Assembly (NCBI GenBank): GCA_038503035.1
Contig: JAVSML010024593.1
Location: 710,957 to 774,956 of the forward strand
Length of the DNA stretch: 64,000 nt
Source of the DNA: Crocodylus rhombifer
Taxonomy: Eukaryota > Chordata > Crocodylia > Crocodylidae
Direction: 5' to 3'
Both the position numbers and the translations under genes were made by a program. Below are positions 47,389-57,941 of the stretch, one piece after another. How positions within the stretch are numbered: the stretch's first letter is position 1; every line of letters begins with the position of its first letter. The notes beneath the pieces are model-generated. The model saw only the letters and a program-made list of their open reading frames with translations, did no database searches and was not told the origin of the DNA.

Positions 47389-50241
47389 TCAGATGACCCC
47401 GGCAAGGTGCTCATCTAACTTCCTTTTAAAAATCCCCAGGCTAGGAGCCTGCACCACTTCCCCTGGAAGCTGGTTCCAGGCCCTAGCCGCCCTGACTGTG
47501 AAGTAGCGCCTCCTAATATCTAATCTAAATTTACCCTCCGCCAGCTTGTGACCGTTATTCCTGGTCACTCCTGGCAGCGCACGGGGGAACAGGGACTCCC
47601 CCAATACCTGCTGATCCCCCCTGACCAGTTTGTAGCAGGCCACAAGGTCCCCCCTTAACCTTCTCTTGTGGAGGCTAAACAGGTTCAGGTCCCGTAGCCT
47701 CTCCTCATAAGGCCTGCCCTGCTGACCCCTGATCATACGAGTGGCCCTCCTCTGAACTCTTTCCATATCATCCACGTCCCTCTTGAAGTGTGGCGCCCAG
47801 AACTGGACGCAGTACTCCAGCTGCGGCCTGACCAGTGCCGCATAGAGGGGGAGGATCACCTCCCTGGACCTGCTCGAGATGCATCTGTGGATGCATGACA
47901 GGGTACGGTTGGCCTTCTTGACTGCCTCCCCACACTGCCGGCCCATGTTCATCGTGGAGTCAATGACGACTCCAAGATCCTTTTCCGTCTCCGTGCTGGC
48001 AAGAGGGGAGTTCCCCAACCTGTAAGTGTGGTGCCGGTTCTTCCTCCCCATGTGCAACACCTTGCACTTATCAGTGTTAAACCCCATCCTATTCTCATCT
48101 GCCCACCGTTGCAACCTGTCAAGGTCAGCTTGTAGCCTATTGCACCCTTCTAGTGCACCCACATCCCCCCACATCTTAGTGTCATCAGCAAACTTGAACA
48201 GGGTGCTTTCTACCCCCTCATCCAAGTCGCTGATGAAGATGTTGAACAGTGCGGGCCCGAGGACCGAGCCCTGCGGAACCCCACTGCCCACGTCCTTCCA
48301 GGTCGAGAAGAACCCATCCACTACCACCCTCTGGGTGCGGCCTTCCAACCAGTTGGCGACCCATTTGACCGTGTGGGCATCGACACCACAGTCTCCCAGC
48401 TTTTTGATGAGGACAGGGTGAGAGACAGTGTCGAAAGCCTTCCGGAAGTCCAGAAAGACTACATCCACAGCAACCCCTGCGTCTAATGATTTGGTGACCT
48501 GATCGTAAAAGGCCACCAGGTTGGTCTGACAAGACCTGCCACTGATGAACCCATGTTGGTTGCCCCTGAGCATGCACTCCCCCGCAAGGCCCTCCTGGAT
48601 GTGTGCCAGGATAATTTTTTCAAAGAGCTTACCCGGGATTGAGGTAAGAGTAACTGGCCTGTAATTTCCCGGGTCCTCTTTTTTTCCCTTTTTGAAGATA
48701 GGGACCACATTGGCCCTCTTCCAGTCCTCCGGCACCTCGCCAGAGCACCACGAGTGCTCATAGAGCCGCGCCAGGGGTCCCGCAATAACCTCGGCCAGTT
48801 CCTGTAGAACCCTAGGGTGAAGATCGTCCGGACCAGCGGACTTGAACACGTCCAGCCTCTCCAGAAGTACCCTAACTAACTCCTCGCTAACCCCTGGCCC
48901 AGGCGTGTCTCTCCCGGGGCCCGAGGGGGGCCCAGCAGGGAGGTGGCTGAACTGGTCCCTACTTAGGAAGACAGAGGCAAAGAAATCGTTAAATATGTTA
49001 GCTTTATCATCTGGCGTGATGACTAAGTTGCCCATCGTGTCCTGCAGGGGCCCCACATTACCCGGGACCCTCTTTTTACCCCCTATGTATTTGAAGAAGG
49101 ACTTCTTATTGTCCTTAATCCGGGAAGCTAGTCCTATCTCCATCTCTGCCTTGGCCTTCCTGACTGCCCCCCTACATCCTCGGGCGACTGTAACATAGTC
49201 CTTCTTGGTGATGACCCCATCCCTCCATTGGGTGTATGCCTCCCTTTTAGCAAGGAGACATTCCCGGATGCTTTTAGTGAGCCATGGGGGTTTATGTGCC
49301 CTCCTGCTCCCTTTGACCCTTGTTGGGATTACCTCCCTTTGGGCATGGAGGATCGTCTCCTTAAGGAGCAACCACTCACCTTCGACATCTGATTCCCTTC
49401 CCCTCTGGGTCCTCAGCGCTTCCCCAACGATCCTCCTTAGCTTATTGAAGTCAGCCCTCCTAAAGTCTAGGGCTGTTGCCTTGCTGCAGCCCTTTGCCAC
49501 CTTACGCTGGATAGTGAATTCCAGCAAGCGATGATCACTGTCTCCCAGGTGGCCCATCACCCGCAGCCCCCTCACCAGGTCATCACCCGTGGCCAGCACC
49601 AGGTCCAACAAGGCGTCTCCCCTGGTGGGACTGTGCACCTCCTGGGTTAGATGGAGGTCCTGCACTCTGGCTAAGAACTGACGTGAGCGATCAGACTTGG
49701 CTGACTGCTCCTCCCAGCAGATGTCTGGGAAGTTCAGGTCCCCCATGATGACCACATCCTTAGCCCTCACTGCCTCTGTGAGCTGACCTAAGAATTCCTG
49801 GTCGAGCTCTTCTCCCTGGTTGGGAGGTCTATAGTAGACTCCCACCGTTAAGTCTCTCTCCCCTGGACTGCCTTTTACTCTAACCCAGAGCACCTCAGAG
49901 TGCCCCCCCTCTACCCCCTTGCTAATTAACGAGGAAGTATATTCCTCCTTGATGTAGAGTGCTACTCCTCCACCTTTCCTTCCTATCCTGTCCCTCCTGT
50001 ATAGGCTATAGCCCTTGACACTCACCGCCCAGTCATGTGATGAGTCCCACCACGTTTCTGTGATCCCTACTATGTCAGGGCTGGTGACAGCTAGGAGGAG
50101 GGCGAGTTCCTCCTGCTTCTTCCCCATACTTCGAGCATTCGTGTAGAGGCATTTAAGGCCTCCAACGGTTGTGCCCACTGACCCCCTAGTCTCAGCAATG
50201 CGCCGTCCCCCATCACTTACCTGTTTCTCCCTTTTGACCAT
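47389..50241 (-). CDS. CR1-C ORF2: APE-type endonuclease and reverse transcriptase, 950 codons intact
   Basis: The ORF2 protein nicks the target and reverse-transcribes the element RNA (target-primed reverse transcription). The endonuclease comes first: LYTNARS near residue 32 (Asn 35), GITETWWDS near 59 (Glu 62), GVYYRPP near 134, MGDLNFPDI near 166 (Asp 168, Asn 170) and GDSDHRL near 233 (Asp 236, His 237). The reverse transcriptase follows: NVVPIFKKGKKEDPGNYRP near 511, NQHGFISGRSC near 561, VVFLDFRKAFD near 594 (Asp 598), GVPQGSVLGPALFNIFISD near 654, and KFADDTKMWG near 683 (Asp 686, Asp 687). The C-terminus is FKRKLDEHLAGVI. All catalytic residues I can check are present. The annotated Met is the first ATG in frame, but the frame is open further upstream to 50373 and overlaps ORF1. 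Confidence 0.95.
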   Translation of the reverse strand: MVKREKQVSDGGRRIAETRGSVGTTVGGLKCLYTNARSMGKKQEELALLLAVTSPDIVGITETWWDSSHDWAVSVKGYSLYRRDRIGRKGGGVALYIKEEYTSSLISKGVEGGHSEVLWVRVKGSPGERDLTVGVYYRPPNQGEELDQEFLGQLTEAVRAKDVVIMGDLNFPDICWEEQSAKSDRSRQFLARVQDLHLTQEVHSPTRGDALLDLVLATGDDLVRGLRVMGHLGDSDHRLLEFTIQRKVAKGCSKATALDFRRADFNKLRRIVGEALRTQRGRESDVEGEWLLLKETILHAQREVIPTRVKGSRRAHKPPWLTKSIRECLLAKREAYTQWRDGVITKKDYVTVARGCRGAVRKAKAEMEIGLASRIKDNKKSFFKYIGGKKRVPGNVGPLQDTMGNLVITPDDKANIFNDFFASVFLSRDQFSHLPAGPPSGPGRDTPGPGVSEELVRVLLERLDVFKSAGPDDLHPRVLQELAEVIAGPLARLYEHSWCSGEVPEDWKRANVVPIFKKGKKEDPGNYRPVTLTSIPGKLFEKIILAHIQEGLAGECMLRGNQHGFISGRSCQTNLVAFYDQVTKSLDAGVAVDVVFLDFRKAFDTVSHPVLIKKLGDCGVDAHTVKWVANWLEGRTQRVVVDGFFSTWKDVGSGVPQGSVLGPALFNIFISDLDEGVESTLFKFADDTKMWGDVGALEGCNRLQADLDRLQRWADENRMGFNTDKCKVLHMGRKNRHHTYRLGNSPLASTETEKDLGVVIDSTMNMGRQCGEAVKKANRTLSCIHRCISSRSREVILPLYAALVRPQLEYCVQFWAPHFKRDVDDMERVQRRATRMIRGQQGRPYEERLRDLNLFSLHKRRLRGDLVACYKLVRGDQQVLGESLFPRALPGVTRNNGHKLAEGKFRLDIRRRYFTVRAARAWNQLPGEVVQAPSLGIFKRKLDEHLAGVI

Positions 50242-50321
50242 TGGTCTGGGCTCGCTGGCTGTTGCTGGGCCTGGTAGTTCATCGTCTCCTCCGCCCTCAT
50301 CTTCCCCCTCCCCCGACGAGC

Positions 50322-50756
50322 CTAGTTTAAAGCCCGCCGAAGGAGGTTCACCAACCTGGAAGAGAACACACGCTTACCTTTAGGGGAAAGGTGGAGCCCA
50401 TCCCATCCCAGCATGTCTCTCATCACGATGTGCCGGTCATGGCTGAGGAAGCCAAAGCCCGCCTCGAAGCACCATTCCTGTAGCCTCCAGTTGGTCTCCG
50501 CTATGCACATCTCGTGACGTCTGCCTCGACCGCTCACTGGCAGGATGGAAGAGAAGACCGCCTGTGCGCCCATCTCCCTCAGCACGCCTCCCAGAGCATG
50601 GTAGTCCTCCATCAGGCGATCAGGGGCTCTCCTGGCCGCATCGTTAGTACCCACATGGACAAGGACCATGGGGTAATAATCGGTGGGCTGGATGATGGAC
50701 TGGAGCATCCCCTTCACATCCTGAATCTTTGCTCCGGGCAGGCAGTAGACCTTCAC
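50322..50756 (-). CDS. CR1-C ORF1, C-terminal part: SGNH/GDSL esterase-like domain
   Basis: CR1 ORF1 proteins are known to carry an esterase-type domain of the SGNH hydrolase fold; its role in retrotransposition is unsettled. Visible: YCLPGAKIQDVK near residue 4 (block II-like), VLVHVGTND near 31 (the GxND block III) and WDGLHLSPKGK near 118 (block V with catalytic Asp and His). Block I with the nucleophilic Ser is missing because the element is truncated upstream of 50765. The frame ends RALN with codons GCT TTA AAC then TAG. The Met shown is internal to the original protein. Confidence 0.85.
   Translation of the reverse strand: MKVYCLPGAKIQDVKGMLQSIIQPTDYYPMVLVHVGTNDAARRAPDRLMEDYHALGGVLREMGAQAVFSSILPVSGRGRRHEMCIAETNWRLQEWCFEAGFGFLSHDRHIVMRDMLGWDGLHLSPKGKRVFSSRLVNLLRRALN
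50325..50331 (-). promoter_or_regulatory. Candidate -1 frameshift slippery site (T TTA AAC) at the ORF1 end
   Basis: Read on the minus strand, the last sense codons of ORF1 are TTA AAC, preceded by T and followed at once by TAG. This is the canonical X XXY YYZ heptamer UUUAAAC in the correct phase. Shifting -1 gives TTT AAA CTA GGC and enters the ORF2 frame, which has no stop between here and the ORF2 Met at 50241. A possible downstream stem pairs ggctcg (50317-50322) with cgagcc (50249-50254). Not experimentally supported. Confidence 0.55.
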
Positions 50757-51548
50757 GTGCTCAGTCGGGCCGGGCCCACTGCTCCTCCCTGCTCACCACT
50801 GTGATGGCCCGGCTTCTCCCCACCCTCAGACCCAGTCCTCCCCCACATCGGGCCTGGAGCTGCTCCTCCCTTCCCCCTGCCACTGTAGTGAGGAGGGGGG
50901 AGTGGCCCCAGAGCCCAAGCAGCAGGAGGGAAGGGGGAGCCGGCCCAGATGGAGGCAGCCCAGGGCTCCTTCCCCACCTGTTCCTTCCCCCCCAATCCCA
51001 CTATTCTTTACAGAAAATTGGCTAGTTTCACTATAAAAGCCAGAAAAGTTGAAGGTGCTGCTATGCAAAGTCAGCTGGTATGACTCAGTTTACAATTTAA
51101 GAAACAGGAACAGATCATATACCTTGATCACAAAATTCTAAATAATGTTTGCATAAAAATAATCTGTGTGGACAACCCAGTACAATCACTGTTCATTCAA
51201 AATCAGATTAGCTGAGAGCTTCTGAATATCTGCCCAGATTAACAGACAAGGTAGGAATCCAGGTAATATTCACCTACACAAGAGCCTTGTCAGAGTTATG
51301 TTTGTACAGCATGTTTAACATGTGAAATGCTTCAGAAATGGGCTAAAGATTATAGCGTCCACATTTTAATAATAATAAATTTTGATTGACTTTTCAATAG
51401 CAAGGTGGGTTTAACATTAGAGAAAATTAACGGTTAATACCATTTTAAAAACATATCCACTGGCATCAAGCTTCCAAAAATGTCAAGTTCATTGAAAATC
51501 TGAAACGGAAACATACCTCAAGGTTACAATTAATTCTCAGGACACGGT

Positions 51549-52056
51549 GGGCATGTCCAGATGAGTGCACACCTGCAGAGGCACACATATTCTGTGGACA
51601 AACAGCAGCAGTATATATTTGTGTCGCTGCGTTTTGTCCCAGATCATATCCCTGCACATGCACTCCAGCACATGGCAAATTGGCCCCAGGTTGGGTAGGG
51701 AAGGCTGGGGCCAGCACCTGTGCTGGCCCCAGCAGCCTTACCTGAGGTCCTGGGGTCCTGGGGGCCTTCTGGGGTAACAGCAGTGCCAAACCAGCTGCTC
51801 AGAGCCTGGCTGGCAGCCAGAGAATAGCTCTAGCTGGCCAGGCTGTGTTTCTGGTGGCACACACTGCTACAGTGTGTTCCACACTGTTTTTTTAGCAGCA
51901 GGTTTTTTCTATACCAGGATTTCCTGGTGTCAAAATAAACCACCATGCTGCAAATTAACAGTGGCGAATGGGTGCACATGCTTCACGTGTGGTTTGTGGC
52001 ACCTCAAACAGCTTTAAGGCACCACAAGCTGCACGTGTGCTCATTTGGATGCATCC
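51549..52056. mobile_element. MITE with GGGCATGTCCAGATGAG-type ends
   Basis: The left end gggcatgtccagatgagtgc and the complement of the right end (ggatgcatccaaatgagcac) form imperfect inverted repeats of about 28 bp. Internal ctggccccagcagcctta blocks. Non-coding. Confidence 0.6.
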
Positions 52057-54129
52057 AATAAGGCTAAACAGAAGGAAGGAAGCAGGTTCTCCGTATACCT
52101 ACAGTCATAGTCATTCCTTAATCTCCTCTCCACACAGACCATGTGGCATTAGGATCTTAATACTGATATATCCCAGACAGACAGTAGAATAAAATCTACT
52201 CCAGCATCAAAAAAGCTACAAACTGTTTAAGAATCCAGCTAACGTAGCAAGAAAATAATCTCTGGTGTATTCGTGGTCTCCTACAAACACGACTACTGGC
52301 ATAGTGTCAAATAATAAACAGTTGAGCAGTAAAACTCAGGCTGGGAAGACAAAATCAAATATTTTGGGGAAGATAGCCAAGAAAAAATACATCTGGCACT
52401 GAACCCTTTCTCTCATGACCTAACTTACAACTAGAGCCGCATGAATAACTGATTGTTTTTGTTTAGCATTAGCTCCAAGAAAATGAAGAAAAAATATTAA
52501 TTTCATGTTAATCAAAACAGTTGGCAAACTAAAAAGTGGGAAAACCCACATTTAATTTTTTATGAAATATATATTTGTCATTTATTTTATTTCTATAAAA
52601 TATAATTACAAAATAAGTAGAATTTGGAAATATTTGGAAAAAATTGAGAGGAAACTTTTTTGAATTTAGTCAAAATCCCTAACTTTTCTAATTTTTCCTT
52701 TTCTATTAAATAACAGTTTGCCAAAATTAATATGAATTTGTTAAAGAAGTTGGTATTCCCACATCTACAGTCTTCCTTACAAAATTAGAATGTTTCATAT
52801 GAAAAAAATATTTTTCTGCATCTTTTTTATTGAGATATATTTCAGTTTGCTACCACCTTCTTCTGTATTGATACATTGACTGTGGTATTCATTCTCCATA
52901 GGCTTCATCCAGCTCTTATATTCCAGTAGCAACTAGAATCCCAATTTAATTCATGACCCCTTAAAACTAGGTAATGATATAGTCTCTTATCTGATGAGCA
53001 TACAACCTAACTTATTCATGTGAAGTTTTCAGTAATGCTTAAAATGTTAAGCATAAAGCTAAAAATATCTTAGACATTTACACACTTCCAAAGACATGCA
53101 TCATTCCAAATGGCAAAAGCCAAGAGGGCAGCAAAACCAGGGATCTAGCATTTGGGCTCAGACAAAACTGAAATTAGTTTTTTCTTAAGATCCCTTAGTA
53201 AAGGTCTTGTACATGCTAACTGTTGAGGTAGATGTGTCTTATGACTTTAGCACAGCTGAAATGGTAGCCAGAAACAGGTCATCTTTTAGCAATGATAATT
53301 TTAAAAATATTTTTAAATACAATGCTGGCCATTTGAGCAAAGTTTTATATAGCATATAACAAGCCTTATCCTGTATATTCCTTACACACTTAGAATTCAT
53401 GTTAGTTTAGTTGGAGTTGTGGTACAAGGAATGCTAGCTCAGACCTGTCTAGTGTGTTCCTTGTCATACTTCAAATCAAAGACCCTTACAATATGATCCT
53501 CTGGATTTTCTGGATGCCTCTATATGTTCTGAAGTGAGAAATTAATATTAATCTGTTTCTTCTGTCTATCTTTTTCATTTTTTGAAAGTGCATGCATTCA
53601 TATACCTTATACAGAATTAAATCCTAGTTTCCAAAATTAGATTCCTGTCTAGTAAGGTTTTATGTGTTTATGTAGCTTTGTACTTATCAATAGTTCTAGA
53701 ATTGTCAAAGGGATTACATGTGCTTAGATAATTGGAGGAGCAGGACCCAAGAAAAGAATTATGTACCCTAGTCATGCATTTTCAGAAACAGCTCCACAAG
53801 AAGAAGGATAGATACCACATAGGGGCTGTATATAAAGCCATCTTCTGCTTAGTCTCTTTATACCAGTCCCAAAGTAAGGCCAAGTAAAATGCTTGTAATA
53901 TTTTGCCTTATGTTACTATATGCCAGTGGAGATTGTTTAGTATGTACACAAAATGTGAAAGCACAAAGAGGATGAGTATCAATTAAGAAGCATAACAGCA
54001 CTAGCTGCCAACTATTTAGAGTGAACAGAGTGGAAAAAAAGGGACTAGGTATACACAAGATACCTCTAAGGGTTTATTGCCAGCTGAGAAGCACTGGCTC
54101 ATGAGTGTTTATGGATCAGTTCTCTAAAT

Positions 54130-54500
54130 CAGGGCTGTCCAGCTTCTTAGCAGTCAGGTTTTGCATACTGCAGGGGTCACACCAGCAGGGGCCACAGGCC
54201 AATGCTGAGGGGAGCTACATCAGCAGGGCCCACAGCCCACCCCTCTCACCTTCCCAGCTGCAAGCTCCCCCTACCACTGTACCGTATGGGTGGGCCAGCA
54301 GCCCCACTCCCCCTCACCTCCTTGACTCAGTTCCTGCCATGCACTTGGGCTGCAGGTTCTGTTGAGCCACACTGCCCTGTGCCACAAGGGCAGGAGGTAA
54401 AAGACGGAGAAGGGAAGGGAAGTCTGGAGACCCTGGCAGCCAGAGCCATGAGAGGAACAACAGCCAGGGGGAGCCCAGGGGCCACAGATTAATCCACCTG
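54130..54500. mobile_element. hAT-like non-autonomous element
   Basis: Left end cagggctgtccagcttctta and right end taatccacctg. Flanks ctctaaat (54122-54129) and ctctaact (54501-54508) match at 7 of 8 positions, the duplication length of hAT elements. GC-rich non-coding interior. Confidence 0.6.
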
Positions 54501-54854
54501 CTCTAACTCACAAAGCACAAACATACAGAGGTCTATCAGAGGTGGCCATGTCTATTTAGAAAATAAGATGAGTGGCTTTGTAAGCTTTCATCTATCATGA
54601 GTATAAAGAAACCTTTATACTCATGGGAGATTTTAAAGGAAGGATATGAATAAAGTGTACTCGAGTTTCTACAAATTATAAATGTTAATTTTCTAACAAA
54701 AAACATATAGCAAACATTTCCATATAACATTTTCATTTGCAAGCCAAAGATAGCACTTGATGCCCAAAAGCTTGTTCAACAGCTCCTCCAACTATACAGT
54801 TGGTCCAGGAAAAAATATCACAATAAATCCTTGCCACTCATACATTTCCTAGAC

Positions 54855-55697
54855 CAGGGATAGGTGACATTTTTTGGCCGGAGTGCCGAAAAACACCACA
54901 ATACCTACCTTGGAAGGTGCCAGAGTGCCAGCATGGCATAAAAACAATATGAGGGCAAGGGGTACATGGCAGGATACCCTGCTTGTGCCCCTTGCCCCCA
55001 CCCAAAGCCCCTGCCCCACAGCCTGGGATCTGTAGCTGCCAGCAGCTATCCCAGCTCTGGGTAGCTGCTGGAGCCCAGGCTGCTCCCAGCAGGGCTTGCA
55101 GCATCCCAGCTGCCTGCTGGGAGCAGCCCAGGATCCCGGCTGGCAGCAGCTCCCCAGAGCTGGGGGCAGCTGCAGCCAGCAGGCTCCAAATACCTGCACC
55201 AAGCTCCAGCATCAGCTCTACACTGGCGACACATCAGACAACACAGCCCTGGTCTCAGCGGAGCTGAGGCAACACAGCCCTGGTCTCTCCCCACTCCTGG
55301 CACAGAGGTGATGAGCCCGGCGCAGCTGTTTGTAGCTAGCCCAGGCTCTGGGCAGCTGCAGTAAGCAGCGGGCAGAGTGCAAACAGCTCCGCTGGGCTGC
55401 ACAGCTCCGGCATCAGCTCCGTGCTGGTGGCGACTGCACGCTCACCTTAGGGTGGGCTGCACTGCCCCGCTGACCACCCTGAGGTGCACGCAGCCAGCCC
55501 TGGCTCTGGGTGGTTGCTGCCAGCTGGGATCCCGGGCTGCTCCCAGCAGGCAGCTGGGACACTGCAAGCCCTGCTGGGAGCAGCCCGGGCTTTGTTGCTG
55601 GCAGCAGCTACCCAGAGCCAGGGCCGGCCGCAGCGTGCCAAGCAAAATGGTCTCATGTGCCACACTCGGCACGTATACCACGGGTTCCCAGACCTTG
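54855..55697. mobile_element. hAT-like element with perfect 8-bp target duplication and palindromic interior
   Basis: Left end cagggataggtgacattttt; complement of the right end caaggtctgggaacccgtgg. It is flanked by identical tcctagac at 54847-54854 and 55698-55705. The interior holds a GC-rich palindrome at about 55040-55165, repeated in inverted orientation at about 55496-55624 (both with ggctgctcccagcagg and cctgctgggagcagcc). No transposase. The dense palindromes produce open frames on both strands, which are not genes. Confidence 0.85.
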
Positions 55698-55969
55698 TCC
55701 TAGACTATCATAACTACAACAATACTCCAACCCTTGTAATAACTGAACTAAAAATAGTGATTTTAGGCAGGTAAAAATGATCATGACTAGCACTGAACAC
55801 AGAATATGCGCTCTTAGAAAATGCTGATATTTCAAAATTCACTCCAAATCCAAATGAACAGTTCAAAATGTCTTACACAAGCAACATTTGGGATCAGGGG
55901 AAAGGAACTAGAAATATTGAAAGGACCGCATCATAAGATGTTGTTTTGTTAAGGCAGAAAAAATTTGCG

Positions 55970-56640
55970 CATGTACAGACATTACATTTAGATGAACATA
56001 ATTAGGGTTAAGCCAATCTGAATACCCATCTGTGTGTATGCCCAGGGGTTTTAAATAGGGCCTGAGTAGGTGAACTAATTTAGATCAGGCTGCTTGTACA
56101 TGCCATAGGGGTTTACATCAGTTTAATTCTCCCTAAATTGAAGCAGTGCATTTTTGAAAATGCTTCAGATTAAACCGAAGTAAACCCCTGTAGCATGTAC
56201 ACAAGAGTCAGGCCTGATCCTTACCTGCCTCTCCAGCAGTGGAGGGGGGTGGGGGAGGACAAGCTGCCAGCAGGCTGAGTGGCCCCTGAGCTGCAGGGTG
56301 GGTGGGGGGCAGTGCTTCCCTCCACAGCGGCAGCAGCACCCCCGAGGTGGCAGGTGGCACCTGCCCACAGGCACCCAGTCTGAGCAGTCCCAGAGGGAAC
56401 CGCAGCCACAGAGGCTGCCTGCACAGCCCCTGAGCTGCACGGGGCCTGGTGCTTCCCTCCATGGCTGTAAGGTAGCAAAGTCATTTAACACGCAATACAC
56501 CGCCAACAGCGTAAACAGCAATGCCATTAACACACATTATGCTGCTGACAGTGTAAACAGCAATGCCATTTAAGCAGTGCAAAAGTGTATTTAAACCGCT
56601 TTAAAGGCCAATTTTGTGGCATGTACAAACCCACGAATGG
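55970..56640. mobile_element. MITE-like region with long inverted repeat and 42-bp tandem
   Basis: catgtacagacattacattt at 55973 resembles the ends seen at 24240 and 40545. Arms 56096-56127 and 56169-56200 are reverse complements (28 of 32). Units 56482-56524 and 56525-56566 are a tandem pair (both with gtgtaaacagcaatgc or gcgtaaacagcaatgc). 56220-56460 is GC-rich. The exact ends are unclear. Confidence 0.5.
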
Positions 56641-57050
56641 GTTAACTCAATCCAGTGAACATCTACATATGTCTGGAGCACAGTTCCAGGGTTAAGAAAG
56701 CCCAGCTGCTCATCCTAGCCCCAAAGCTGCACTCTTCCTAAGATTAACCCTGAGAGAGCTATTGTTATCCTCTGATTTCTCCATCCCTGGACAGACAACC
56801 CTCCTTCCCTGTACTAACCCATCCCAAAAACCTGGCAGCACCCCGGTGGCAAATCTTCCCCAAATCCGGCAAAACCCCACTGCCCCCCTTGATCCCACCT
56901 GCCCATTCCCATATTACTTACACTGGGATCCCTACATGGCTCCTGGCACTGGCAAATGCCTGTACATGCCACTTCCAGTCTACAATCATGTAATTTAAAA
57001 TAAAGCATGTGATTGTAGACTGGGTGTGGCAAATGTTTGTGTGCACCCTT
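56641..57050. other. C-rich block with short inverted repeat
   Basis: ccagtctacaatcatgt (56976-56992) and acatgattgtagactgg-like sequence (gcatgtgattgtagactggg, 57005-57024) are inverted copies. 56810-56930 is C-rich like 19740-19860. Probably part of a short transposon; ends not fixed. Confidence 0.45.
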
Positions 57051-57837
57051 TGTTCTAATGGGGTCAAATGTTTTATTTTGACAACAGAACAGAATAGTGA
57101 TGACGATAAAATCAAAATGTAACATTCAGAGAAAATTGAAACAAAAATATTGTGGTATACCACAAATATAAAAATTCTTTGATATCACAGGAATTCAGGA
57201 ACACTTTCTGCAAAAAGTAGGAGAGAATTCTAGGGCTACTAGCAGAGGATTTCCAGGGCAGACAAAGCTATCTTCAGTTTTTCTTCTGCAACAAATCTCT
57301 GGATTGTGTAAGTTCAGGATTACTGGGGTTGTCACAATTCATTGGCTGTGGAACCAAATACCATCCATGAAATTATTTCCCTTGTTCCCACTAGATGAAC
57401 AGTATGGCAAGGGAAAAGGCAGATATTGTAAAATGACAAAACATTCCTGGAAATAAAGAAACCACACGGAGTAGTATATGCATTTGGATAGTACATCTTA
57501 GTGGTCTGCTAGACTTTCTACAATTTTATCACTAAAATGATTATACAACATAGAGAGCTATTTTTTTTAACTGGGAACACTATATTCTAGTCTGCCTCTG
57601 TTATCTAATCATTATACAAATGATGTCATCTCCCTTATCTTTGATTTGGTATTATTATTCAGATACAAAGAAAACAGTAGACAATCAGTAATGTCGGGGA
57701 CCTAGCTGCTATTATTGGTCACTGCTTTGTTTCCCTTCCCTTCGGGTGTAGATACGGGAACACATTTCAAAAGGGCAGCAGCTGGTACAGTTTAATTGTT
57801 ATGTGTGAATGAGCTGAAAAATACAGCAAAACCCACT

Positions 57838-57941
57838 CGAGTTTTAACTCTTCTTCATCCAGGGTTAAAATTTCCCTTTTGAAANNNNNNNNNNCGAGTT
57901 TTAACTCTTCTTCATCCAGGGTTAAAATTTCCCTTTTGAAA
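57838..57941. other. Assembly gap (10 N) flanked by identical 47-bp sequences
   Basis: 57838-57884 and 57895-57941 are identical base for base and flank ten N at 57885-57894. This is the pattern of two contigs whose ends overlap but were not merged. The biological sequence most likely has one copy. Confidence 0.9.

Larger units (their letters stand above)
47295..50765 (-). mobile_element. CR1-C LINE, nearly complete, intact ORF2
   Basis: A 3.5-kb element. The tail on + is catagtttcatagtttcata (minus: (actatgaa)n). The 3' UTR of about 95 bp holds the conserved ggttggactagatgatct block. ORF2 is uninterrupted. The C-terminal 144 codons of ORF1 remain; the 5' end is truncated inside ORF1. It is the least decayed element of the window. 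No clear target duplication. Confidence 0.95.
46468..51030. mobile_element. GC-rich element split by CR1-C; ends uncertain
   Basis: Starts near tctaatattataaaagccta, followed by a (TGTC)n run at 46489-46512 and a strong hairpin (46526-46563). GC-rich blocks of similar style lie on both sides of the CR1-C (46570-47294 and 50766-51000), with gggcccactcctcc repeated in both orientations. The left end resembles Helitron 5' ends (TC then an ATATAATAAAAG-like stretch). A ctag near 51022 could be a Helitron 3' end, but no hairpin precedes it. Classification is tentative. Confidence 0.35.

Noticed and set aside
54838..55703. Open frames of up to 124 codons rich in Ala, Gly, Pro and Cys
   Set aside because: They lie within a hAT-like element made of palindromes. 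The symmetry produces open frames in several phases.
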